Positions 30,767-39,700 of a stretch of DNA of 64,000 bases are shown here, in pieces. Location of the stretch: the NCBI RefSeq assembly GCF_900635455.1, contig NZ_LR134116.1, positions 1,550,001 to 1,614,000 on the forward strand. Reading direction: 5' to 3'. The notes beneath the pieces were generated by a model that worked only from the letters and a program-made list of their open reading frames with translations, was not told where the DNA came from and did not search any database. The DNA is from Yersinia intermedia (GTDB lineage Bacteria > Pseudomonadota > Gammaproteobacteria > Enterobacterales > Enterobacteriaceae). How positions within the stretch are numbered: position 1 is the first letter of the stretch; each line of letters starts with the position of its first letter. A program made the position numbers and the translations under genes.

Positions 30767-31975
30767 TTAACCGACAGCCGGTAATGCGCCGGTCACTATT
30801 CCCACCTGAATGGCAATGACCATCACACCACAGGCAAATACCGCAGCCAGTGCCGGTTTCCCACCCCAAACCCGATAGTGCCCCTGATGGAGCTTACGGG
30901 CTTTCCATGCCAGCATCGCCGGCAGCAGTAATGCCAAAACTGACAACGCCACTGCAGCAAAGCCCAACGCCATAATAAAGCCACGCGGATAAAACAGCGC
31001 AAACAATAGCGGAGGTGTGAAAGTGATAACGCCCGTTTGCAAGCGGCCTCGCACTGAATTACGACGTTTAAATAAGTCGGCCAGATAATCGAACAACCCT
31101 AAGGCCACACCAAGGAATGAAGTCGCCAGTGCCAGGTCTGCAAACAGGTGTACTGCCAGTTCAACGTGAGGTGAGGCTACGACATCGCGTACTGCTTGTA
31201 ATAAGCCGTTCAAGCCCGCCTGTTGCGCCAATATACCGATAAAAGTGTGAGAGGAAATCGCCCCAAGCGTGGTTAATTGCCAGAAAATATAGGCAATCAG
31301 CGGAATGGCGCTGCCGATAATAAATACCCAGCGCAGCTTGCGGATATTGCCGCCCATATAATTGACGATGCTCGGCACGCTGCCATGGAAGCCAAATGAG
31401 GTGAATATCACCGGAATTGCGGAAAGCGCTAACCCTTGCTCCAGTGGTAGTGTCAATAGATTGTTTTTTTCAATATGCGGCATCATCAGTGCCAGCATCA
31501 CAATCAGAAAAATGATTTTGGCGCTAAATAAGATGCGATTGAATAAATCAACTGAGTGGGTACCGATACAGACCACACCGCCTGCGACTAGCGTAAACAG
31601 TAATACGCCGAGTGAGGTCGGAAACGATTGTTGCGTCCACTGGCTGATACTGGTTGCCAGTAATTCACCGGCGCCGCTGATATAGGCAGCCGTCAGGGCA
31701 TACATTAGAAACATCATACTGAAACCGGTCAACCATTGGCCCCGGTTGCCGAGATAGCGCTTGGCTAGCGTGCCAAGCCCGGTATCGGCTGCTTCATACT
31801 GATAAACTTCCACCAGCAGTAATGCGGTGTAACACATTAATATCCAAAGAGAAATAAGCAATACTAGCGTAACACCAAAACCCACGCCCGCTGCTGCCAA
31901 TGGCATCGCCAACATACCTGCACCAATGGTGGTGCCGGCAACGATAAATATACTGCCCAGAGTGCGATTCTTCAC
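30767..31975 (-). CDS. tyrP: Tyrosine-specific permease TyrP
   Basis: TyrP is a proton-coupled aromatic amino-acid importer of the inner membrane (HAAAP family). The 402-residue protein has about eleven membrane helices and follows E. coli TyrP closely from [20 protein letters not shown] to the C-terminal LPxVG. I chose the GTG start at 31975 (reading MKNRTLGS) because AGAGGAA lies upstream and the match to E. coli begins there; the longer frame to 32065 runs through the promoter. Two TyrR-like boxes lie upstream (32045-32085), so tyrosine-dependent control by TyrR is likely. Confidence 0.94.
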   Translation of the reverse strand: MKNRTLGSIFIVAGTTIGAGMLAMPLAAAGVGFGVTLVLLISLWILMCYTALLLVEVYQYEAADTGLGTLAKRYLGNRGQWLTGFSMMFLMYALTAAYISGAGELLATSISQWTQQSFPTSLGVLLFTLVAGGVVCIGTHSVDLFNRILFSAKIIFLIVMLALMMPHIEKNNLLTLPLEQGLALSAIPVIFTSFGFHGSVPSIVNYMGGNIRKLRWVFIIGSAIPLIAYIFWQLTTLGAISSHTFIGILAQQAGLNGLLQAVRDVVASPHVELAVHLFADLALATSFLGVALGLFDYLADLFKRRNSVRGRLQTGVITFTPPLLFALFYPRGFIMALGFAAVALSVLALLLPAMLAWKARKLHQGHYRVWGGKPALAAVFACGVMVIAIQVGIVTGALPAVG

Positions 31976-32044
31976 GCTTTCCTCTACTACATGACAATTT
32001 ATTGGAATTATTGAGTGCAGCAGAGTAGTGGATCGTCCTGTTTG

Positions 32045-32085
32045 TGTCAAATCGACGTTACGCAATGTGTAAACTTATAGTTACG
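32045..32085. promoter_or_regulatory. Pair of TyrR-like boxes upstream of tyrP
   Basis: TGTCAA-N6-GTTACG (32045-32062) and TGTAAA-N6-GTTACG (32068-32085) each resemble the TyrR consensus TGTAAA-N6-TTTACA and keep the G-N14-C spacing. Their centres are 23 bases apart, about two helical turns, as for adjacent boxes that bind cooperatively. Confidence 0.6.
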
Positions 32086-32204
32086 TTTGTTGGTGTATTG
32101 AAAGGTCGACTTTTATCGGGATTAATTATTCTGATAATAGATAAACGTTGTGTTTATGTAATCAGATTCATAAAGTGAATATATAAGCACTGACGGAGAA
32201 GAAA

Positions 32205-33398
32205 ATGATCAGAGTTGAGATGTTGAGTACCGGAGATGAAGTGCTGCATGGGCAGATTATCGATACCAACGCAGCATGGCTGGCTGATTATTTATTTAAT
32301 CAAGGCTTGCCGATCAACAGTAGGGAAACGGTCGGTGACTCACTTTCGGCACTGATAGAAGTACTGACCGAACGCAGTCAGGTTGCTGATGTGTTGATTG
32401 TTAACGGTGGTCTGGGGCCAACCAGTGATGATCTGAGCGCTCTGGCTGCCGCACGCGCAGCCGGAACGGAACTGGTTGAACACCCGGAATGGATCGCGCG
32501 TATGGAGGCTTTCTTCCATGAGCGTGGGAGGGTGATGTCGGCGACTAACCGCAAACAGGCACATATTCCGGCCAATGCTGAAATGCTGGATAACCCAGTG
32601 GGTACGGCGTGCGGTTTCGCGCTACGGTTAAATAAGTGCCTGATGTTTTTCACCCCCGGTGTGCCATCAGAGTTTAAAGTGATGGTGGAACAACAAATCA
32701 TGCCGCGTTTGCGTCAACACTTCGATGTGGCTGAACCCCCGCTGTGTTTACGTATGACCACTTTTGGCCGTTCAGAAAGTGATTTGGCGCAAGAGCTGGA
32801 CCCACTGCGGCTACCGGACGGTGTGGTGCTGGGCTACCGTTCATCCGCCCCGATTATTGAATTGAAGCTGACCGGCCCTGCCTCGCAACATCAGGCGATG
32901 GAGCAGGTATGGCAGCAGGTGAGGGAAGTGGCAGGTGACAGCACGCTATTTGAAGGCACGCAAGGGCTGCCTGCATTGTTGGCCGAGCAATTGAACGGAC
33001 GCGGCTTGCGACTGGCGGTGAGCGAACAATTTACTGGCGGGTTGATGAACTGGCAGTTGCAGAGTGCTGGTGTGCCATTGGCGGGCGGTGAATTGCTACC
33101 GGCGCATTGTCAGGAAACATTGGAAGAGATTGCCAGCCGTGCACAATCGTTATCTATGCTGTGTGGTGCGCAAGTGGTACTGGCGGTCGGTGCCATGCAA
33201 AATGATCACTTGAGCGTGGCTCTGTATACCCCTGAAGGAACATTTGCTCAAACAGTACGTTATCAGGCCAGCCGCCATGGTTTGCGCATTCGTCAGGAAA
33301 GCAGTGCGATGCTGGCGCTGGATATGGTGCGCCGTTGGTTGAATGGGCGCCCAGTATGCGGTCAGCATGGCTGGTTGGATGTGGTTAATATTTTGTAG
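32205..33398 (+). CDS. yfaY: CinA-like protein YfaY (PncC paralogue)
   Basis: A 397-residue two-domain CinA-family protein: an N-terminal MoCF-biosynthesis-like domain (STGDEVLHGQIIDTNAAWLA, NGGLGPTSDDLS) and a C-terminal CinA/NMN-deamidase-like domain from about residue 240. In active NMN deamidases the C-terminal motif is ESCTGG; here it reads SEQFTGG, so the catalytic serine position is changed and deamidase activity is doubtful, as reported for E. coli YfaY. The start follows GGAGAAGAAA. Function unknown. Confidence 0.88.
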   Translation: MIRVEMLSTGDEVLHGQIIDTNAAWLADYLFNQGLPINSRETVGDSLSALIEVLTERSQVADVLIVNGGLGPTSDDLSALAAARAAGTELVEHPEWIARMEAFFHERGRVMSATNRKQAHIPANAEMLDNPVGTACGFALRLNKCLMFFTPGVPSEFKVMVEQQIMPRLRQHFDVAEPPLCLRMTTFGRSESDLAQELDPLRLPDGVVLGYRSSAPIIELKLTGPASQHQAMEQVWQQVREVAGDSTLFEGTQGLPALLAEQLNGRGLRLAVSEQFTGGLMNWQLQSAGVPLAGGELLPAHCQETLEEIASRAQSLSMLCGAQVVLAVGAMQNDHLSVALYTPEGTFAQTVRYQASRHGLRIRQESSAMLALDMVRRWLNGRPVCGQHGWLDVVNIL

Positions 33399-33425
33399 TT
33401 AATTGATAATCCCCGATGATAATAT

Positions 33426-33460
33426 AAAGGCGCAATATTAAAATATGCGTCTTTTTTATT
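33426..33460 (+). terminator. Terminator after yfaY
   Basis: GGCGCAATATT and AATATGCGTC form an imperfect stem followed by TTTTTTATT, about 30 bases after the yfaY stop. Confidence 0.65.
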
Positions 33461-33642
33461 AATTTTATATTATTAATTAGGTGGTCTTGCTATTCTTATT
33501 GCTTGGTGACTTTATTTTTACCGCTTGTTTTGTTTTTATGTTTACGCTATTTTTACTTTATCAATTTAACTGCGAGCAAGTTATTTAAATATATTGTATA
33601 TAAATAAATTTAATCTCGATATAGAATTAATATAACATATGG

Positions 33643-34391
33643 ATGGTGTTAATGAATGAATATATTGTTAGATGCTTAATTTTGTTATTTAAAATCATGT
33701 TATTGATTATGTCACCGCTAACTTTCGCTGAAAATAGCCCCGGTTTTGTTTGTGGTAAATTTAATGGTCATGTAATGGAAGTGCCGAATAGTTATGTTTT
33801 TTACTGGACAGAATATAGCGGTACCAGCGCCTGGGGCTACAGTTTTACTGAAAATACAAAAGGGTGTGATACCGATTTCGTAGCATTACCGATGATAATA
33901 AATTGGCCGGATATGCAACCTGGTGATAAATCACTATGGTATAAGAAAAAAGAAAATTTTGGTGGAATAAGAGTAAGTATTCACCCGTTAAAACGACCTG
34001 ACACCGATATGAATTATAAGCGTGATGTTTATCTTGAAAAACAAAATGATAAAGTATTTGAACCTGTGGTTGATCTTGATGAATTAGAATTGTTTTCTGT
34101 CAAGGTAACCAAAAAAATAATTAGAAAAAACACAAGGGACAAAAAAATAATTATTGGCTAGATAAGGATGTCATTACTTATTACTGGTCAGAGGTTGATG
34201 GGCGAGTACCGGTAGTATTTGACTGTAAGTGGTTACCGATGAAGAAAATATATTATCTTTGTGAATCTTGGTTTATCATGCCGGAAATAGGCTCACTGGT
34301 TAGGGTTATTTTCACCATAGATAAACTTCCTCAGTGGCAAGCTATTGTGAATAATACTCAGCAATTTATTTTATCGCATATTAAATATTAA
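33643..34391 (+). pseudogene. Paralogue 1 of the four-cysteine secreted protein array, frameshifted
   Basis: The first of four tandem paralogues. It opens with a signal peptide (MLLIMSPLTFAEN) and the family core PGFVCGKFNGHVMEVP, but the frame stops at 34161. The missing C-terminal third continues in the next frame (YYWSEVDGRVPVVFDCKWLP, then MPEIGSLVRVIFT and LPQWQAIV) to the stop at 34389-34391. The break lies at a run of seven A (34141-34147); one additional A would restore the full frame and align it with the other copies. It is therefore a recent pseudogene, a phase-variable gene, or a sequencing error in a homopolymer. It has lower similarity to copies 2-4 than these have to each other. 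Start could also be the ATG at 33652. Confidence 0.85.
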
Positions 34392-34399
34392 GGAGGATA

Positions 34400-35164
34400 A
34401 TGATGCCTCCTGATATAAACACCAATTGGTTATTAAATAATAAAACTCAAATGAGAAGGTTAATACTGTTACTTTTAATAATGTCACCACTCGGATTTGC
34501 CGAAAATCGCCCCGGTTTTGTTTGTGGTAAATTTAATGGTCATGTAATGGAAGTGCCGGATAGCTATATTATTTACTGGGCGGAATATGAAGGGGCCAGT
34601 GCCTGGGATCCTGACTTTATTAATAATAAAAAAGGTTGTGATGCCAATTTTGTGGTGCTGCCAATGATCGCCAGTTGGCCGGATATGCAGCCGGGGGATC
34701 AGGAGCTGTGGTATAAACAGGGGCTGGAGTATGAAGGGCTAAGAATGCGTGTTGAGCCATTTAAACGCACAGATACTGATATCACCTTTAAACGTGACTT
34801 TTTTCTAAGAAAACAAAATGATAGAACCTTTTATCCAGTTATTTATATCGATAAATTAGGGTTATTTTTCGTTAAATCCACCAGAAAATTATTCCGGGCA
34901 GAACCACAGGATAGGAATAGTCCTTATTGGTTTGATAAGACGATTAATGGTTATTACTGGTCAGAGGTTGAGGGGAAAATGCCGGTGGTATTTGACTGTC
35001 AGTGGTTGCCGTTAGAGAAAAGATATTATATCTGTGAGGCCATTTTTGTGATGGCAGAAATAGGTTCACTTGTTCGCATCTTTTTTACAGTAGAAAAATT
35101 ACCGCAATGGAGAGCCATTGTTAGCAGTACTCAGCAGTTTCTTTTATCGCATATTAAATATTAA
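34400..35164 (+). CDS. Paralogue 2: secreted four-cysteine protein of unknown function
   Basis: I do not recognise this family. The 254-residue precursor has a basic N-terminus and hydrophobic segment (RRLILLLLIMSPLGFA) with a probable cleavage before ENRPGF, so it should be exported. The mature part has four conserved cysteines: in FVCGKFNG, KKGCDAN, VFDCQWLP and YYICEA, suggesting two disulfides and a periplasmic or extracellular place. No lipobox is seen. The start follows AAGGAGG by five bases and lies 8 bases after copy 1. The first ~340 bases are almost identical to copy 3, whereas the segment FRAEPQDRNSPYWFDKTING matches copy 4, so the gene is a mosaic. Confidence 0.88.
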   Translation: MMPPDINTNWLLNNKTQMRRLILLLLIMSPLGFAENRPGFVCGKFNGHVMEVPDSYIIYWAEYEGASAWDPDFINNKKGCDANFVVLPMIASWPDMQPGDQELWYKQGLEYEGLRMRVEPFKRTDTDITFKRDFFLRKQNDRTFYPVIYIDKLGLFFVKSTRKLFRAEPQDRNSPYWFDKTINGYYWSEVEGKMPVVFDCQWLPLEKRYYICEAIFVMAEIGSLVRIFFTVEKLPQWRAIVSSTQQFLLSHIKY

Positions 35165-35172
35165 GGAGAATA

Positions 35173-35937
35173 ATGATGCCTCCTGATGTAAACACCAATT
35201 GGTTATTAAATAATAAAACTCAAATGAGAAGGTTAATACTGTTACTTTTAATAATGTCACCACTCGGATTTGCCGAAAATCGCCCCGGTTTTGTTTGTGG
35301 TAAATTTAATGGTCATGTAATGGAAGTGCCGGATAGCTATATTATTTACTGGGCGGAATATGAAGGGGCCAGTGCCTGGGATCCGGACTTTATTAATAAT
35401 AAAAAAGGTTGTGATGCCAATTTTGTGGTGTTACCAATGATCGCCAGTTGGCCGGATATGCAGCCGGGGGATCAGGAGCTGTGGTATAAACAGGGGCTGG
35501 AGTATGAGGGATTAGCAATAACTGTCAGACCATTTAGACGATCCGATATCGACATCACCTATAAGCGTGACTTTTTTCTAAGAAAACAAAATGATAGAAC
35601 CTTTGATCCGGTTGTTTATATTAATGAATTAGGGCTTTTTTTTGTTAAAGCCACCAGGAAATTAAACCGATTCCCACCCGTAGAGAAAAATGATCCTCAT
35701 CGGTTTGATGAGGATGTTAATGGTTATTACTGGGCAGAAGTTAACGGGAGGATACCCGTGATATTTGACTGTCAGTGGTTGCCGTTAGAGAAAAGATATT
35801 ATATCTGTGAGGCCCTTTTTGTGATGCCAGAAATAGGCTCACTGGTTGAAGTGATTTTTACAGTAGAAAAATTACCGCAATGGAGAGCCATTGTTAGCAG
35901 TACTCAGCAGTTTCTTTTATCGCATGTTAAACGTTAA
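35173..35937 (+). CDS. Paralogue 3: secreted four-cysteine protein of unknown function
   Basis: The third tandem copy, 254 residues, with the same signal peptide and four cysteines as copy 2. Its first 115 residues are identical or nearly identical to copy 2, with only a few silent changes in DNA. It then differs: residues about 116-130 read AITVRPFRRSDIDITYKRD and the segment near residues 165-190 reads LNRFPPVEKNDPHRFDEDVNG, where copies 2 and 4 share another version. The C-terminal part (SSTQQFLLSHVKR) is again close to the others. An AAGGAG site precedes it. Function unknown; see the operon with the large S8/RTX gene. Confidence 0.88.
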   Translation: MMPPDVNTNWLLNNKTQMRRLILLLLIMSPLGFAENRPGFVCGKFNGHVMEVPDSYIIYWAEYEGASAWDPDFINNKKGCDANFVVLPMIASWPDMQPGDQELWYKQGLEYEGLAITVRPFRRSDIDITYKRDFFLRKQNDRTFDPVVYINELGLFFVKATRKLNRFPPVEKNDPHRFDEDVNGYYWAEVNGRIPVIFDCQWLPLEKRYYICEALFVMPEIGSLVEVIFTVEKLPQWRAIVSSTQQFLLSHVKR

Positions 35938-35948
35938 GGAAGGTAATT

Positions 35949-36728
35949 ATGTTCCCTAAGATAAATATGAGTAGTTTGTTATGTGATAAAACACGAGTGA
36001 GATATTTAATAGCATTATTGATAATGTTGTTACTAATGATGCCACCATTTGCTTCTGCCGAAAACCGCCCCGGTTTTGTTTGTGGTAAATTTAATGGTCA
36101 TGTAATGGAAGTGCCTAAAGAATATATTATTTACTGGGCGGAATATGAAGGGAAAAGTTCCTGGACGCCTGGCTTTACTAAAAATAAAAAAGGCTGCGAT
36201 GCCAATTTTACCTCTTTACCCATGATCGCCAGTTGGCCGGATATGCAACCGGGGGATAAATCGAAATGGTATAAACAGGGGCTGGAGTATGAAGGGCTAA
36301 GAATGCGTGTTGAGCCGTATAGACGATCTGATACTGATGTTGCTTTTATGCGCGATGCCTATCTTAGACTCAGAAAATACGAGAATAAAACTTTTGATCC
36401 GGTTGTTTATATTAATGAATTAGGGCTATTTTTCGTTAAAGCCACCAGAAAATTATTCCGGGCAGAACCACAGGATAGGAATAGTCCTTATTGGTTTGAT
36501 AAGACGATTAATGGTTATTACTGGTCAGAGGTTGAGGGGAAAGTGCCGGTGGTATTTGACTGTATGTGGCTGCCGTTAGAGAAAAGATATTATATCTGTG
36601 AGGCCCGTTTTGTGATGCCGGAAATAGGTTCACTTGTTAGCGTCGTTTTTACCATAGAAAAGTTACCACAGTGGCAAGCCATTGTCAGTAATACCCAACA
36701 ATTTCTTTTATCGCATATTAAACGTTAA
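35949..36728 (+). CDS. Paralogue 4: secreted four-cysteine protein of unknown function
   Basis: The fourth tandem copy, 259 residues. Its N-terminal signal region differs (MFPKINMSSLLCDKTRVRYL, then ALLIMLLLMMPPFASA), but from ENRPGFVCGKFNGHVMEVP on it joins the family, with the four cysteines kept. It carries four extra residues in the middle (LRLRKYENKTFDPVVY). The 165-190 segment matches copy 2. AAGGAAGG precedes the start. The large S8/RTX gene begins 11 bases after its stop with the same AAGGAAGGTAATT leader, so the two are very likely cotranscribed. Confidence 0.88.
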   Translation: MFPKINMSSLLCDKTRVRYLIALLIMLLLMMPPFASAENRPGFVCGKFNGHVMEVPKEYIIYWAEYEGKSSWTPGFTKNKKGCDANFTSLPMIASWPDMQPGDKSKWYKQGLEYEGLRMRVEPYRRSDTDVAFMRDAYLRLRKYENKTFDPVVYINELGLFFVKATRKLFRAEPQDRNSPYWFDKTINGYYWSEVEGKVPVVFDCMWLPLEKRYYICEARFVMPEIGSLVSVVFTIEKLPQWQAIVSNTQQFLLSHIKR

Positions 36729-36739
36729 GGAAGGTAATT

Positions 36740-39700
36740 ATGCTACAGCAAAATAGCAATGCAGGTAAGTTACAACTTAATGCCGCCGATCTGGCCTGCG
36801 CCCGGCAATTATTAGAAGCCCATAAGGAGAGTAAAGACCCCGGCCCGATGTATGATTTTTTAGCCAGCAAAGGCGATCGCTATGCCATATTAGCCAATGG
36901 TGTGGCCAGGGGGGATTCTATCGCTGGTGCCATGGCTATTCACAATATGGAAAGTGTGGGGGGCCGTCATAATAAGCCCGTCACTGAAACGGATATTAAG
37001 CATATTCGTTATGATATGGCGCACGGCTATCTTGATACCCAGCAAAAGAGGCTGGACGATAGCCCAACAGGAATTATTTATGGTGATATCGGCCATGAGC
37101 AAGCCGCATGGTTTCACAACCGTGTTTTTGGTGATCATGGATTACCCGCTGAGGCCTGGACGTTAACTGAGGTTTTCAACGCGATGACTGAAGATAGTCG
37201 GCCAATTTATTGGGAACAGACGTTGAGCACAGGCGGCAGGCCATTTGAAGAACTAAAGCATTCGTTTAAAACCTATCAATTTATGGCTTATAGTTCGTCG
37301 TTTGGTCCTGATGATACCCAAAAAAGCACCCGCCAATGGTTGGACAGAATGGATTCTCTCCCAGGCTATTGGGCCTTAGCCAAAAGCAGTACCAGCCAAC
37401 TCTTTAGCTCCGACGAAGAAGTCGCACCAGTCTCAACCGAGATGTGCCCTATCGACATCAATATCACCCCAACCCCACAAGCGGTTCAGCGCATTGCCGA
37501 TGAAGATCAGGCCCGGCGCGATGTTACTAACGGCTATCTGGTGAATAAACCCACTCACAGTTTCTCCTTTACTGACGGCAGTTTGGATAAAACCGATTTT
37601 GCCTCGGTGCAGATGGGCGCTATGGCATCGGGCGGGGTTCGCCCAGGGGAGGTTCAGCTTGATCCCAATATCCAGCCCAGCCGCTATTTATCTGATTACT
37701 ATCTGGAACGACCCAGTTATATGCTGCCGGAAACCGGGCTGTTTGATGCCGCCACGCTTAATGGCTTATCAGCACAAACCACGGTAAACACTTATGTTGA
37801 CCCGCTGCTGCTGGATTTAAGTGGCAAGGGGGTCTCCATGACCGGCATTGAAGATGGGGTGCTGTTTGATACCGATAACAGTGGCACGCTGAAACGCACC
37901 GGCTGGGCAGGGCCGGATACCGGTATGCTGGTTATCGATAATGGCAGCGGGAAAATCGACAATATCAGCCAAATGTATTCGGAATATTACGGTGGCACGG
38001 CCGGTGTGAAGGGTCAGCCGGGGGAAAAACGCTATCAGGATGGTTTTGCCGCGCTGGCCAGTGAAGATGATGATAGCAATGGCGCGATTGATAAACATGA
38101 TCCAATCTGGCACAAATTGCGTATTTGGCAGGATAGCTCCCATAACGGCAGGGTTGATCCCGGTGAGTTGAAAACGCTGGATGACTGGGGGATTACGCAA
38201 ATCAAAGTTAACGCTAACGCGGTTGAGGATAATCGTCAGGGCAATAGGGTGTTGGCGCGTGGCGTTTTTGTGATTAACGGCAAACTGCAAGAAGTGCTGG
38301 CGGTGAATTTTGTCAGTTCACCGGTGAGTAACACCGTCACTAAGCGTGGTAATGAGGGGGCAATTATTCGTTCTGTCACCGATGAAACGACCACCACCGC
38401 TTATGTGCATCTTGCTGATAAAGGCGCTGCGTTATCGGCCAACATTCTGAAAACAAATAATATCTATGGCGGCAGCAGGGATGACATCTTAACCGCCAGC
38501 CCTAAAGGCAGTTGGTTAGTCGGGCGCGGTGGCAGTAATACCTATATTGGTAAGAGCGGCAACGATGTGTTTGTTATCAGCGCCAGTGATGATCCAACGC
38601 GAATTCGTGGCAATGGCGGGCGCGATACCGTGTTGATTGTCGGCAATAAAGGGGTAGCGCTGAATATGGCGCGCAGTGGTATCACTATTGCGCAGGGCGG
38701 CGATGGTGACGACATTATTGTCAGTGGCGGCAATAACAGTGTGTTTATTAAAGGCGGTAGCGGCAACGCCACACTGGTCGGCGGTGGCGGTAATGACGTA
38801 CTGGCGGGTGGCAGTGGCAAGAACCGTATTGTCGGCGGTAGCGGTAAAGCGGTTATTTATGCCGGATCACAGGGCGATACCATCTATGCCGCTGAGCAGG
38901 GCAGTATCATCCACGCTGGCGGTGGGGCAGATCGCATTTATGGCAATAAGGGCCATGATGTGATTGAAGCCGGTCAGGGCAATGCGCTCATTGATGGTGG
39001 CGGCGGTATCAATCTGGTCACCCTGCATGGCAGCTATGCAGATTACGCCATTACCCGCACTGACAGTGGCTACCAGATAAGGGATAGCGTGGCTGGTCGC
39101 GATGGTACTCTGACACTGAAAAATATTCAAAAACTGAATTTTGCTGATATCTCTGCGGTAGATCTGAATACCAATAATATTATTCCAGTCGATGATGTGT
39201 TGTCGTTTAGTCAAACAGGCAGAGCCATTCATCGGCACTGGGTGCAGCGTATTCCGGCTGCCCGCTTGCTCGCCAACGATTTACAATTTAATGACGGAAC
39301 GCCTGGCTACCTATCTTCGGTCGGCGATGCGGTGGGCGGCACGGTCAAGCTTAATCTTCAAAAGGATGTAATATTCACACCTGATAGAACATTCACTGGA
39401 GTAATGAGTTTTAAATATCAAGTCAAGAGTGCCACCGGTGATCAGGCTATTTCTGTGGTTGATTTATCCAGCGGAGAATCCGCGCTGATGCGGGCAACGG
39501 TAACGCTATTAACACCCGATATCCCGCAAGATCCTTTGGTCGCCAAACAAACGTATTTAAATAAAATCAATGTGATACCTGTCTGGTCTGATTATACCGG
39601 TAAAGGTGTGCGCATTGGTCAGTTTGAACCGGGTGGGGAGTTCGCCACCGGCCCAGAGGTTTTTGATATTCAACACCCTGATTTAGCCGCTAATGTTGAC

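Noticed and set aside
33399..33642. Small gene in the AT-rich gap before the paralogue array
   Set aside because: No frame with a start and ribosome-binding site is seen; it probably holds the terminator of yfaY and the operon promoter.
37817..38820. Long minus-strand frames inside the RTX/S8 gene, including a Pro/Leu-rich one at 38542-38820
   Set aside because: They are the complement of glycine-rich repeats and the processing module; the composition follows from the repeats.
38460..39020. CRISPR-like array in the repeated DNA of the RTX region
   Set aside because: The periodicity follows 9-residue RTX coding repeats; there are no identical direct repeats with unique spacers.
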